Shown here: piece by piece, positions 35,462 through 46,629 of the stretch
Layout: each line of letters starts with the position of its first letter
How positions within the stretch are numbered: the first letter of the stretch is position 1
Assembly: GCA_951394405.1 (NCBI GenBank)
Contig: OX596347.1
Location: forward strand, 1 to 54,991
Source: Coprinellus micaceus
Taxonomy: Eukaryota > Basidiomycota > Agaricomycetes > Agaricales > Psathyrellaceae
DNA length: 54,991 bases
Direction of reading: 5' to 3'
The notes under the pieces: generated by a model
Database searches by the model: none
Seen by the model: only the letters and a program-made list of their open reading frames with translations
What the model was told of the DNA's origin: nothing
Translations under genes and position numbers: made by a program

Positions 35462-35601
35462 TTACTTAGAAAGTCAACCTGACCCTGACCTGAGCCTGCT
35501 TACTTTCGTAAGTGACTGACCATAAAGGTCAGGTCAGTCATGGTAAGTGGTCAGGGTCAGGTAAGTCCAGTCAAGTAAGTAACCACTTAAATATATAACA
35601 A

Positions 35602-38415
35602 GTGCTTACAGACAAATTAATAGAAACAAGCATTAAAAATTTCTGGAAAGAAAGAGTTTTAAAATATAAGAACCTGACTGACCAAAGGTCAAGTCATAAA
35701 CATTTAATTTTATGTTATAGAGCATTAGCTGCGGATAGCACTATTTTCACATTAGGTCCAATGATTAGAGTTAATATTAACGAAACATCTATGGAATACA
35801 TTATTAAAAAAATTATTACTATATTAAGTTTAAAGAACGATGCATATAAAAATAAAGGTTTAAATTCTATAATATTTCACTATGGTTTTGTAGAAGGTAA
35901 GGCTCCAGCTTATAATGTAAGCCTAGAAAATAAAAATATTATACATCAAAACTATAGACACTATAAATTACCTATGATTTTAGATCCGTTTAAATATGGT
36001 TTATTATTATTTGAGGAAAATCGATTGGAACATGATCACTTCTATATCTTGCAAAATAATAATGGTAATACATTTAAAATATTACAAACTATAGACCCTA
36101 TTACAGGTTTAATTCATAATAATGTAGAATTAATAAGAAATGGAGTTACTGGTTTAGTTTATTCGGATCAAGAAATTAGTAATGGTATATTTACTAGAAG
36201 TATTGGTTCTAATAAATATTATTGTAGTTTAGAAAAAGGAATGGAGTTTTTCCATAGTATTAAGCAGAATAAGTTTATCAAGCCTGGAGTTATAGATAAA
36301 GAATTAAACCAGGATATAATTACATTAGATATAGAAACATATCAAAACAAAAAGAATAACCTAGTTAGGTTAATGCCATATTTAATAAGCTTCTACGATG
36401 GAGAACATTCATTTTCTAATTATTTAACTGATTTTTCTAATTCTGATTTAATGATCTTAGATATTCTTGATAAACTTATTATTAGAAAATACGATGGTTT
36501 TAAAGTTTACGTACACAATTTAAGTAATTTCGATTCTTTATTCTTACTAGATATATTACAAAATAATTTTGATATTAGTCTAATAAGAAATAAGGGTCGG
36601 CTTATCAGTATGAAAATAAGTAAAACTGTACCTAGTTTAATACATAAGGATAAAGTAACAGTTATCAGTTTAACTTTCTATGATAGTTATCAATTACTTC
36701 CTTCTTCATTAAGAAAATTAGCATTATCATTTAATACAATTACTCAAAAAGATATTTTTCCATATAACTTTGTTAATAAGGATAATTTAAATTATATTGG
36801 ACCAGTACCAAGTATGGAATTCTTTCCATTGGATACCTTTTCTAGTGTAACTGAATATAATAGTTATGCATATAATAACTTTCCATCTCATGACTGGAAT
36901 CTTAAAAAAGAAAGTATTAAATATTGTCAATTAGATTGTATTAGTTTATATCAAGTATTAAATAAATTTAGCCAATTAATATGGGATAAGTACCATATTA
37001 ATATAACTAAGTTCCCTACATTGACTAGTTTAACTTTTAGTATATTTAGGGCACATTTCTTAGGAACTAATAAAATACCTATGTTAGCTGGGCAATTCTA
37101 TAATGATATTAAGCAAGCTTATACTGGAGGAAGTACTGATATGTTTATACCAACTAATTTGTTTAAAAACAATATTAGTAGTTCAAGTATCTTGTCTAAA
37201 GTTTTTAAAAATGCTTGGGAAGTTATTTGTATTCTATATTATTATGATGTTAATTCTTTATATCCATATATTATGTCACAATTTGAATTACTGTCCCCCA
37301 GGGGACACGGAAAAATAGTTTACTTCGAAGGTAATATTTATAATCCTGATTTAGTTATTAATAATATCATACCGCAAAATGTTTTAGGTTTCTATTACTG
37401 TAAGGTTATTGCTCCTAATAATTTATTACATCCTATTATTCAGTTACGAATAAATAATACTACTTTAGCACCGTTAGGTAGTTTTGAATGTATGCTTTAT
37501 AACAAAGAAATTGAAAATGCTAGAAAATATGGGTATGATATACAAGTTTTATGAGGTTATTATTTTACCGAAAAAGCCTATCTATTCAAGGAATATATTA
37601 AACAATTGTATGAACTTAGACTTACATATGATAAATCACATCCTATGAATTTAATTGCTAAATTGTTAATGAATAGTCTTTATGGGAGATTTGGTATGGA
37701 TTTTTCTTTGGAAAATACTAGTATAGTTAATAATATAGAAATTAATGATATGTTGAATAATAATAATAATAATAATGGTAATATTATTGACATAGAACCT
37801 TTAGGTAAAAATAACTTTATCGTTACTCGTGATCAACCGTTTTATGCTAACATAAAGGATAAAATGTCTAGTTTATCACATCATCATAATATTAATGTTG
37901 GGATTGCTGCAGCTATTACTGCTTTAGCTAGAATTTATATGAGTAAGTTTAAAAATAACCCTTTGTTTAAATTATTTTATACAGACACAGATAGTATTTT
38001 TATAGATAAAAACCCTGTAGAAATGAATACTATTTTTAATGATGTTATAGGTAATAAGTTGGGTCAACTTAAACTTGAACATACCATTAAAAAAGCTGTA
38101 TTCTTAGCTCCTAAGGCTTATTTCCTAGAATTAGAAAAAGGTGAATCTATTGTTAAAATCAAAGGTTTAAATTCTACTGTATTAAAAACTTTGAATAAAG
38201 ATAATATAATAAATTTAGATACTTTTTTAAGTGTTCTAAATAAAGATAATGTAGTTGTTGTTGATCAGCATAAAACTATTAAAAATTTATTGGATGGTTC
38301 ATTAGATATAGTTGAACAGGCATATACAATTAAACATAATTCTAATAAGCGAAATCTTGTATATCAGGATGGTATTTTGATTAATACTACACCTAAAGTA
38401 TTATCCAAAACCTAG
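35602..38415 (+). CDS. dpo: Protein-primed family B DNA polymerase (copy B), one internal TGA
   Basis: Identical second copy of the plasmid-type polymerase, with all three exonuclease and all three polymerase motifs intact. The in-frame TGA is at 37552-37554, flanked by sequence that continues the family pattern in the same frame, so it is a single-codon matter and not a frameshift. The start is GTG at 35602, five bases after an in-frame TAA. The gene ends with TAG. Such genes in fungal mitochondrial DNA usually come from integrated linear plasmids. Whether it is expressed cannot be seen here. Confidence 0.88.
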
Positions 38416-38730
38416 CCCTTCTATATTTATGGAGGCCTAATTTTTCCTTAAATTAAACATCATGATGACTTAGACTGATAACAAACTTTAGGATTTTGTT
38501 CAGATAGCTAACTTTTAATCGGTTATCAGGGGTATGACTAGCCCCTCTGAAAAGTAAGCTTTTTTATATTTTTTCCGGGTCTATGAAAATTCTAAATTTC
38601 TCTGCTTACAAGCCTTCCGTTTTATACTTTATTTCTAGTTAAATAACTCTCTACTACTAAAATATTACTGACTTACCATAAAGGTCAAGTCACTATCAGT
38701 CCTTTGGACAGAAGGGCTAGCTTTGCTTAT
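38416..38730. other. Unassigned conserved spacer downstream of dpo1 (copy B)
   Basis: Same 315 bases as 821-1135, here between dpo1 and the stop of intact nad6. Contains the AGGGG/CCCCT hairpin and the long-range GATAAC/GTTATC pairing. Confidence 0.4.
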
Positions 38731-39387
38731 TTATTTTTTCGATAAAACAATAGTAGAAAACATAGCTAATAATAAAATAAAACTTAAAATTATTAATAAG
38801 ATTGAAGAATAGGTATATAAGGTATGTCCTAATACTTCTATTTGTAAAAAATTTGTTATGTAAAAATCATTATTTGCAATTGCTTGTCCCAAAGGATTAG
38901 CGCTTACATTAACGTTACCTGTAGGGGAAAAAGCTATAGTTTCTAATAAATTAATGTTTGTTTCTGCTGCTAAAATATTATGATAATTTAAAATATTTAA
39001 TTGACTTTTAGCTGACGTAAATAATAAACTAGGAATATTATTAAAATTAAATGGTATTATACTATAAAAAATATATACAAATAAAGATCCTATAGAAATA
39101 GCTAAAGGTAAATTTTTAGTATATTGAGTTCCCGTTTCTAATATATCTGTTAATTTAATATTTATCATCATTATTACAAATAAAAATAATACTGCTATTG
39201 CTCCTACATATACTATAATATAAGATATTCCTATAAATTGTATTCCTATTAATATTAAATAACCTGCTGCTAATACAAAAGTAAATATTAAATATATAAC
39301 TGAAATTACAGGATTTTTAGCTGTTATAGTTAATATTCCTGATAATACAGTACCAATAGATAAAAAATTTAAAATTAAGGTTGTCAT
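38731..39387 (-). CDS. nad6: NADH dehydrogenase subunit 6
   Basis: Membrane subunit of complex I, 218 aa. Family features: a start MTTLILNFLSIGTVLSGI, the helix NPVISVIYLIFTFVLAAGY near residue 25, and YIIVYVGAIAVLFLFVIMM near 56. The C-terminal part has a polar loop and a final hydrophobic helix (SSILLIILSFILLLAMF). The last 130 codons lie in the inverted repeat; the first 87 are single-copy. It is the only complete nad6 in the window. Confidence 0.96.
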   Translation of the reverse strand: MTTLILNFLSIGTVLSGILTITAKNPVISVIYLIFTFVLAAGYLILIGIQFIGISYIIVYVGAIAVLFLFVIMMINIKLTDILETGTQYTKNLPLAISIGSLFVYIFYSIIPFNFNNIPSLLFTSAKSQLNILNYHNILAAETNINLLETIAFSPTGNVNVSANPLGQAIANNDFYITNFLQIEVLGHTLYTYSSILLIILSFILLLAMFSTIVLSKK

Positions 39388-40061
39388 TTTATTATTTAAA
39401 TTTATTTTTTTGTTGGTAGTCCTTATTTAATTTGTTAAATAAAATTGGGACAGTAGTAGCGTTTAATATTAAAAATCTTATTAGTGACGAAAATCAGTAA
39501 CCGACTGATCATGACTGACCAAAGGTCACTTACGAAAGTAAGTGACTTACCATAAAGGTCAGGTCAGTCAGTTAATAGTCGAGCAGGGACAGGCCTACAT
39601 GTTTCTGACTCAAGATTATAAGCTACTAAACTATAAATTGACTTTTGTATTTATCTTATTTTAAAAAATATACGTAAACTGACTTACTTAGAAAGTCAAC
39701 CTGACCCTTACCTTTATGGTCAGTAAGTAAGTAACAGATAAGGAATAGTTACGTATAATAATATTATAGTAGGTTTAACCTAAAAAATTTAACTTTAATA
39801 TTATTTATAATTATTGTATAGCGTACGCAACTTGCTTAGCTTGGTTTGTGCTAGCGCAACTGATTGACTTACTGACCATGACTGACGAAAGTAAGGTCAG
39901 GTAAGTAAGTAATGGTGACGAAAGTAAGTATGGCTGTTACTACTATTTAAAAAAAATTTAGTTGCTATACAAGCAGTATTAAAGTTAAGGTGACTTAGCA
40001 CACATTTTAAGTTAATAAAATTTTAGTTTAAAAATAATAAATTAAAAAAAAAGCCTATTTA
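39388..40061. repeat. nad6-trnD spacer, hairpin modules
   Basis: Blocks near 39500-39570, 39680-39740 and 39860-39920 of TGACCAAAGGTCA, CTTACGAAAGTAAG, CTTACCATAAAGGT and TTGCGCTAGCGCAA-like palindromes. No gene. Confidence 0.75.
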
Positions 40062-40134
40062 CGAGCCCTTACAGATTCGAACTGAAACACCTCTAATTGA
40101 CAATTAGATACTCTACCAATTAAGCTAAGGGCCC
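40062..40134 (-). tRNA. trnD: tRNA-Asp (GUC)
   Basis: Minus strand: acceptor GGGCCCT/AGGGCTC, anticodon arm TCTAA-TTGTCAA-TTAGA (GTC), T loop TTCGAAT. Confidence 0.92.
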
Positions 40135-40411
40135 TCAAATTACTAGCAGCCTTACCTGCTGTCCCTTACCTTTATGGTAGAGCAAACGCAGCAGTTGCCT
40201 GTCTTATTTTTAAACAAATTTAGTTGCTTAGTGACCTGACCATCAGGTTGACTTTCTAAGTAAGTCAGTTCATCAGGCAAATTATAGTTTATTATATACT
40301 CTTTTAAAAATAAGTAGTAGTCCCTGCCCGACCATAAAGGTCGAGGCTTACTTTCTAAGCCAGTGACTTTCGTCATAAAAATAAAACAGGCTTACTTATT
40401 TAAATTAAAAT

Positions 40412-40492
40412 TACGAGTAAAGAGACTTGAACTCTTATGATTATCTCATGAATACCTAAAATCCACCTGGCTACCAATTTCAGCATACTCGT
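40412..40492 (-). tRNA. trnL: tRNA-Leu (UAG)
   Basis: Minus strand: acceptor ACGAGTA/TACTCGT, anticodon arm TGGAT-TTTAGGT-ATTCA (TAG), long variable arm, T arm AGAG-TTCAAGT-CTCT. The acceptor resembles that of trnG and the T arm that of trnL(UAA). Confidence 0.9.
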
Positions 40493-40612
40493 GTATTTAA
40501 TTTCTAGTATTATCTAGTCAAGGTCAGTAACACAGCCATAAGCGTTATTTTTTAATTAATAATTAGTCGCTAAGCAATAGCGATAAATAGAAGGGGTAAA
40601 ATTTTTTAATTA

Positions 40613-41629
40613 TTAGTAAGGTAATATATCAAATCCTATTAAAATACTTGGTATTAAAATTATAAATGCTACACATATAGGCAATAAATTTAACCAACAT
40701 AAATCAATTAATTGATCATATCTTAATCTAGGTAATGTAGCTCTAAACCACACGAAAAAGAAACAGAAAATACAAGTTTTAATACCTAAAATAATAGCTT
40801 GAATATTAATAATTGAATTATTTACAAATATTTCAGGAAATTGATAACCCCCTAAAAATAAAATTGAAGTAATACAACTAAATAATACTATTGAAGAATA
40901 TTCTCCTAAAAAAAAAAATACGAAGGGAACAGATGAATGTTCAGTAAAGAAACCAGCTACTAATTCAGATTCTGCTTCTTGTAAATCAAAAGGAGTTCTA
41001 GAAGTTTCAGCTAAAATAGCAATAAAATAAAAAATAAATACAGGTAATAATGGTAATATAAACCATACTGATATTTGTGCTTCTATTATTGTAATATAAT
41101 TTAAAGATCCGGTTAATAAAATTATTATTAAGATTGCAGAACTTAAAATTAATTCATAAGATATCATTGCAGCTGTGGATCTTAAAGATCCTAAAAAAGC
41201 ATATTTTGAATTAGCAGACCATCCAGCTAATAATACTCCATATACTCCTAAAGAAGATAAAGCTAAAGTATATAATATACTCATAGAATAATCAGAGATT
41301 GCTATACCTTGACCAAAAGGTATTACTCCCCATCCTAATAAACTAAAAACTAAAGAAGATACAGGAGCTAAATAAAATATTACTTTATTAGATTGTGAAG
41401 GTATTACTGTTTCTTTTAATATTAATTTTAAAGCATCTGCAAAGGGTTGTAATACTCCATAATAACCTACTGTATTTGGACCTACTCTTCTTTGATGTGC
41501 AGCTAATTGTTTTCTTTCTATAATTGTCATGAAAGCAACTGCTAATAATACTGGAACTATTATAGTTACTACATCTATTAAATTAAATAATAAAGATTTT
41601 AAAAAACTTGCGTTGCTTAAGTTGATCAT
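40613..41629 (-). CDS. nad1: NADH dehydrogenase subunit 1
   Basis: Complex I subunit lining the quinone tunnel, 338 aa. Signatures are ERKQLAAHQRRVGPNTVGYY near residue 38 and the loop LQEAESELVAGFFTEHSS near 216, which carries conserved acidic residues, followed by FFLGEYSSIV. About eight hydrophobic helices. No intron and no TGA. The start MINLSNASF is the first ATG of the frame; a few residues of doubt remain. Confidence 0.97.
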   Translation of the reverse strand: MINLSNASFLKSLLFNLIDVVTIIVPVLLAVAFMTIIERKQLAAHQRRVGPNTVGYYGVLQPFADALKLILKETVIPSQSNKVIFYLAPVSSLVFSLLGWGVIPFGQGIAISDYSMSILYTLALSSLGVYGVLLAGWSANSKYAFLGSLRSTAAMISYELILSSAILIIILLTGSLNYITIIEAQISVWFILPLLPVFIFYFIAILAETSRTPFDLQEAESELVAGFFTEHSSVPFVFFFLGEYSSIVLFSCITSILFLGGYQFPEIFVNNSIINIQAIILGIKTCIFCFFFVWFRATLPRLRYDQLIDLCWLNLLPICVAFIILIPSILIGFDILPY

Positions 41630-41868
41630 TTTTTTTTGTGTTTAATTGTAAGAATGTTAGAAGTGGCTGTCTAATTTTTAATTTTGGTTAAAAACAAAAA
41701 TTTATATCATAAACAGCTGTCCCAGCCTTACCATAAAGGTAATGGTCAGTCAGGGACCTTATGGTAAGGTAAAGCAGGGAAACTGATTTTTTTTAATAGA
41801 CACACAACCAAGTACGCTTTTTATTATTATTACTTACCCAGCCTTACTTACTTTCGTAACCATGACTG

Positions 41869-41945
41869 ACCTGACCCTGCTAAAGCAGGGTTTAACCTGA
41901 CTTAGAAAGTCACTTAAGCAGGTTTGACTTTCTAAGTAATTAAGT
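41869..41945 (+). repeat. 77-nt composite repeat, copy 1 of 2
   Basis: Begins ACCTGACCCTGCTAAAGCAG and ends TAATTAAGT; recurs exactly at 42351-42427. Confidence 0.93.
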
Positions 41946-42350
41946 GACCTTTAGTTTCAGTCAGTTAAGCTGCCTTAAAAAAAAGATAAGGCTGAAAGAC
42001 AGTGACCAGACTAACCCTTACTTTAGTAAGGGTAAGTCAGGTCATCAGGCAGTTAATCTACAAAAAATTAAAGGTAAGCCTTAATTAATAATAATTATAT
42101 TTGTAAATAAAATATATATTAGCCTTATTTTAATAAAAAAAAGGAATAGCTATATAATATTATTATAATTTTATAAATACAAACTTTTAAAAATTATTAT
42201 TGATATGTTAAAATTTTAACATTTTTGTTAAAAAATAAGTTGCTGTGACTTACTGACCATTAATTACTTAGCTGACCTTTATGGTAATTAAGTCCTGGTA
42301 AGGTCGCCCACAAGTAACTAGTCTTATTTTTATAGTAGTACTCTGACTTG

Positions 42351-42427
42351 ACCTGACCCTGCTAAAGCAGGGTTTAACCTGACTTAGAAAGTCACTTAAG
42401 CAGGTTTGACTTTCTAAGTAATTAAGT
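42351..42427 (+). repeat. 77-nt composite repeat, copy 2 of 2
   Basis: Exact direct copy of 41869-41945 with different flanks on both sides. Confidence 0.93.
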
Positions 42428-42638
42428 AACTTACTTTCTAATCAAGTACGCAAAACTAATAATATAAAAAAGGGGTATATTTATACCTGTAATTATTTAT
42501 CTAATAGTACTTGCGCTTGGCCAAAGGACATTTTTTAAAAATAGTAGCCCCCGAGATAGTGACTTGACCTTTATGGTAAGTAACTAAGCAAGTTAATAAT
42601 TGCTAGTTCTTTTTAAAAATAAATAAATTAATTAACTG

Positions 42639-43433
42639 TTAAGAAGCTGCAGAGTCTATCCAAACTAAGAAATCTGGTGATGAAACTGCTTCTACAACTA
42701 TGGGCATAAAGCCGTGCCATACACCACATATTTCAGAGCATTGACCATAGAATGTACCAGGTCTTTCTGCTAAAAAAGATACTTGATTTAATCTACCTGG
42801 AACAGCATCTAATTTTAAACCTAAAGAAGGAACCGCAAAAGAATGTAATACATCTGCACCTGTAATAATTAATCTAATATGGCAATCAACAGGAATAATT
42901 AATTTATTATCTACATCTAATAATCTAAATTGACCTAATTCTAAATCGGATTCAGGGATCATATAAGAATCAAAATCTATAGAATCTCCACTATCTGTGA
43001 TAAAATCTGAATATTCATAAGACCAATACCATTGATGTCCTACTACTTTAATAGTTAAAGTAGGTGATATTACTTCATCCATTAAATATAATAATCTAAA
43101 TGAAGGGAAAGCAATAGCAATTAATATTAATGCTGGTGTAATAGTCCATATTAATTCTAATACTGTACCATGTGTTAAATATTTATGAGCAATAGGATTT
43201 TTAGTTGAACTATAGTAATACATTACTGAAAATAATACCCATCCTACGGATAAAAATATTACTATTAAATAAAATCCTATAGTATTATGTAAAGTAACTA
43301 AACCTGTAAAACCGGGTGCAGCACTATCTTGAAAACCAAATTGCCAAGGTTCAGGAGCATCATTAAAAATTATACTTGCCCAGCCTTTTGGGGAGGGTAA
43401 CAAGTTAGAAATCAGTCCTAATGTATATTCCAT
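42639..43433 (-). CDS. cox2: Cytochrome c oxidase subunit 2
   Basis: Complex IV subunit that receives electrons from cytochrome c at the CuA centre. 264 aa: two N-terminal membrane helices, then the intermembrane-space cupredoxin domain. HQWYWSYEY (near residue 133) is the electron-entry aromatic motif; the CuA ligands are H in VLHSF (near 193) and [12 protein letters not shown] (near 231-242). The N-terminus before [11 protein letters not shown] is about 23 residues and could begin slightly differently. No TGA, no intron. Confidence 0.97.
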   Translation of the reverse strand: MEYTLGLISNLLPSPKGWASIIFNDAPEPWQFGFQDSAAPGFTGLVTLHNTIGFYLIVIFLSVGWVLFSVMYYYSSTKNPIAHKYLTHGTVLELIWTITPALILIAIAFPSFRLLYLMDEVISPTLTIKVVGHQWYWSYEYSDFITDSGDSIDFDSYMIPESDLELGQFRLLDVDNKLIIPVDCHIRLIITGADVLHSFAVPSLGLKLDAVPGRLNQVSFLAERPGTFYGQCSEICGVWHGFMPIVVEAVSSPDFLVWIDSAAS

Positions 43434-43699
43434 TATTACTAATCTAGTAATTATAAATTAATCACTATGTTCTCTTAATGTAAAAAAATTTACTTAATTA
43501 CCAAAGGTTGACTTTATAAATCAGTGACCTTTAGGGTCATCAGTCTTTTGGTCAGTGACCTTTTGTCAGAGTTAATCCTTAATAATTACATTAATGTTTA
43601 AGATGACCATACTTGAAAAAGATTTTTAATGTTAAATTAGTGACCTGACCATAAAGGTTGACTTTCTAAGTAAAACAAGAAAAATATTTATTATAATAG
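43434..43699. other. trnK-cox2 spacer
   Basis: AT-rich with a few weak modules (TGACCTTTAGGGTCA near 43526, GACCATAAAGGTTGACTTTC near 43647). No gene. Confidence 0.6.
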
Positions 43700-43771
43700 T
43701 GGAAACACCTGGATTCGAACCAGAACTTTCCCATTAAAAGTGAGACACTCCACCACTCGAGTTCTGCTTCC
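43700..43771 (-). tRNA. trnK: tRNA-Lys (UUU)
   Basis: Minus strand: acceptor GGAAGCA/TGTTTCC, anticodon arm TCTCA-CTTTTAA-TGGGA (TTT), T loop TTCGAAT. Confidence 0.9.
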
Positions 43772-43834
43772 CTAGCGTTTTAGTTAAATTTTAAGAAAAG
43801 GTAGGGTTGAAAATATTTTTCTTGTTTAAGATTA

Positions 43835-44155
<321 letters not shown>

Positions 44156-44296
44156 TTATAATCCGATTGACAATAAAAAGAACTTTAAATTTATTATTCG
44201 CGAATGCAACTTGCAAGATATTTATTAATACTCTTTTAACCTTATTTTTAAGGCACTGACTTACTTTCGTAAAGCGTACATAAAAATTAATGCAAA

Positions 44297-45850
44297 TTAT
44301 ACTATATATAATAAAGAAGAAACAGATAAATGTAAAGCTTCTAATAAAACATTAGGGAATATACCTAAAATAACAGTAGGAATTAATAAAGCTATTAATA
44401 AAAAATATTCTCTTCTATTAATATCTTTAACTGGTTCTATGTCCAAAGGATACGCTGTATTATTAACTGTATTTTTTAAATAAGGAGAATAATTACCGTA
44501 AGATAATCTATTATATAAAAATAAAGAATAAATAGCAGATAAAACTATACCAGTAGCACCTAATGCAGCAATAATAGGATTTTGTTGCCAAATACCTATT
44601 AAAGAAAGTTGTTCCCCTAAAAAATTTAAAGTTAAAGGAATACCTGTATTAGCTAAAGTAAAAATAAAAAATAATATAGTAAACACAGGCATATAAGTTG
44701 CTAGTCCTCTAATATATTTTATTATTCTAGTACCAGTTCTATCATAAATTATTCCTCCAACACAAATAAATAAAGCTGGACTTACAAAACCATGAGCTAT
44801 ACCTAATAAAATAGCCCCTTCAATACCTTGTATTGTATTAGAAAATAAACCTAAAACTACCACAGCCATATGACAAACACTACTATAAGCTATTAATCTT
44901 TTAGTATCTTGTTGTACTATAGTAGAAAAACTAGCATAAATTAAAGAAATAATAGCTATACTTTGAATTAAAGGACTAAAATAATGACTAGCATCAGGTA
45001 AAATTTGAATTAATACTCTTAAATAACCATAAGTTGCTAATTTTAAAATAGTTGCAGCTAATAATATAGATCCTGCTAAAGGTGAATCACTATGTGCTTT
45101 AGGTAACCAAATAATAAATGGATATAAAGGTGTTTTAACTGCAAAAGCTATAAAAAAACCTAACCATAATAATTTTTGACTTTCTAAGCTTATTTCAACT
45201 AATGATATTAATTGAAAATCTGTAGATCCTATATAATTATATATCATTAATATACTTAATAACATAGGTAAACTACCTGCTAATGTATATAAAAATAATA
45301 AAAATGCTGATCTAAATCTATCCATTCCATGACCAAATATTATTATTACTATAAATAATATAGGTAATACACTTTCAAAAAATATATAAAATAATAATAA
45401 ATCTAAAGAAACAAAAGCACATATTTGTAAACTTTCTAATAATAATAAGGAAACTAAAAATAATTTTACATTAGCTTTTTCTAATATATTTATTATTGCT
45501 ATCTTATTAACTGTATTTAAATTTCCTATTAATATATTATTATAATTAGATAAAATAGCTATAGGACTTACAAATGTTGTTAATAATACAAAAAATAAAG
45601 ATATTCCATCTATTCCAAAATTTAAATGACAAAATTGTAAAGTATCAGTTAAATCTACAGAACTTACAAATTGATATTGTGTAGTATTTGAATCAAATTT
45701 ATACCAAATAAATAAAGAAATGAAAAAATTTAGTATTGTGCTACCTAAAGCTATTTTTTTCATTTGTGAAACATTTTGAGAATTAGTTTCATTCATAGGT
45801 AAAATAAATAAGGCACCAATTATTGGTATTAATATTAATAGTATTAACAT
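44297..45850 (-). CDS. nad4: NADH dehydrogenase subunit 4
   Basis: Antiporter-like complex I subunit, 517 aa from ATG at 45850 (MLILLILIPIIGALFILP). An in-frame ATG at 45952 would add 34 polar residues unlike the family. Signatures: FESVLPILFIVII near residue 154, KTPLYPFIIWLPKAHSDSP near 230 and a helix-rich C-terminal half. A degenerate GTCCAAAGGA module (44441-44450) lies in the loop YPLDIEPVKD near the C-terminus. No intron, no TGA. Confidence 0.96.
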   Translation of the reverse strand: MLILLILIPIIGALFILPMNETNSQNVSQMKKIALGSTILNFFISLFIWYKFDSNTTQYQFVSSVDLTDTLQFCHLNFGIDGISLFFVLLTTFVSPIAILSNYNNILIGNLNTVNKIAIINILEKANVKLFLVSLLLLESLQICAFVSLDLLLFYIFFESVLPILFIVIIIFGHGMDRFRSAFLLFLYTLAGSLPMLLSILMIYNYIGSTDFQLISLVEISLESQKLLWLGFFIAFAVKTPLYPFIIWLPKAHSDSPLAGSILLAATILKLATYGYLRVLIQILPDASHYFSPLIQSIAIISLIYASFSTIVQQDTKRLIAYSSVCHMAVVVLGLFSNTIQGIEGAILLGIAHGFVSPALFICVGGIIYDRTGTRIIKYIRGLATYMPVFTILFFIFTLANTGIPLTLNFLGEQLSLIGIWQQNPIIAALGATGIVLSAIYSLFLYNRLSYGNYSPYLKNTVNNTAYPLDIEPVKDINRREYFLLIALLIPTVILGIFPNVLLEALHLSVSSLLYIV

Positions 45851-46629
45851 TTTTGTATGATATGGCTTACCAAAGGTTGCTAAAAACAAGCGTAAGCAAC
45901 TGGTATATTTATAGTCGCCTAATTTTATTATATTGAAATTGGACATAGCCAAAAGCTGACCTGACTGACCATAAAGTTAAGGGTCAGGTAAGTAATGATC
46001 AGTCAAGCAATATATTATGACTAATTTAACAAAATTAAGTGTCAGTTGCCTTACTTGAACTTACTGACCATGACCCTGCTTAAGCAGGGTCAGGTCAACC
46101 TATTCTGCTTTTGCAGTTTAAGTAATGGTAAGGTCAAGTAAGAAGTGACCTTTATGGTCAGGACAGCGATAGCTACATAAATATATATATTTATAAATTA
46201 TTCTTGCTTGACTTACTGACCATGACCCTGCTTAAGCAGGCTCAGGTCAACCTTGTCTTATTTTAACAAAATTAGTTAGAAAGTCAAGGCGGTATTTAGT
46301 TAACAAAATTAATTAATTTCGCTTTTAGAAAGCTAGAGTTATATTTTATTTTCAACCTTAATATTACTAATAACTATTAAATTTTTTTATAATAGTATTG
46401 CTTTTACTAATAGTCCTGTCCATTACTTGCCCTGACCAAAGGTCACTATAGTAGTGACCCTGACCCCTTACTGACCATGACTGACCTGACCTGAGCCTGC
46501 TTACTTTCGTAAGTGACTGACCATAAAGGTAAGGTCAGTCATGGTCATGGTTTATTTTCTAAGTAAGGTCACTTTAGTTACTTTCTAAGTCAGGTAAGGG
46601 TTATAAAATATCTGTATTAAATTTTTGGT
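45851..46629. repeat. nad4-rps3 spacer, hairpin modules
   Basis: Holds paired CCCTGCTTAAGCAGGG/GACTGACC blocks near 46070 and 46220, TGACCAAAGGTCA near 46434, CTTACTTTCGTAAG near 46500, and long module strings to 46610. The 100 bases after nad4 could be coding only if the longer nad4 start were used. Confidence 0.72.

Larger units (their letters stand above)
27827..39125. repeat. Large inverted repeat, copy B
   Basis: Second arm of the inverted repeat, with the same gene set in opposite orientation. Its left end is the first seven bases of atp6 and its right end lies at codon 88 of the intact nad6 gene. It is 11299 nt against 11298 for copy A; the extra base is a third G in a G run near 31349. 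Confidence 0.97.
41630..42638. repeat. cox2-nad1 spacer, 1 kb, hairpin modules
   Basis: No gene. Two exact 77-nt direct copies (41869-41945 and 42351-42427) combine CCCTGCTAAAGCAGGG, GACTTAGAAAGTC and GACTTTCTAAGT modules. A block near 42245-42300 resembles one at about 12870-12920 in the other single-copy region. 42060-42235 is plain AT-rich sequence. Confidence 0.75.

Noticed and set aside
40152..40376. 74-codon frame between trnD and trnL(UAG)
   Set aside because: Composed of translated hairpin modules with no family resemblance and odd composition.
45851..45952. Upstream ATG extending nad4 by 34 residues
   Set aside because: The internal start MLILLILIPIIGAL matches Nad4; the extra polar segment is unlike the family.
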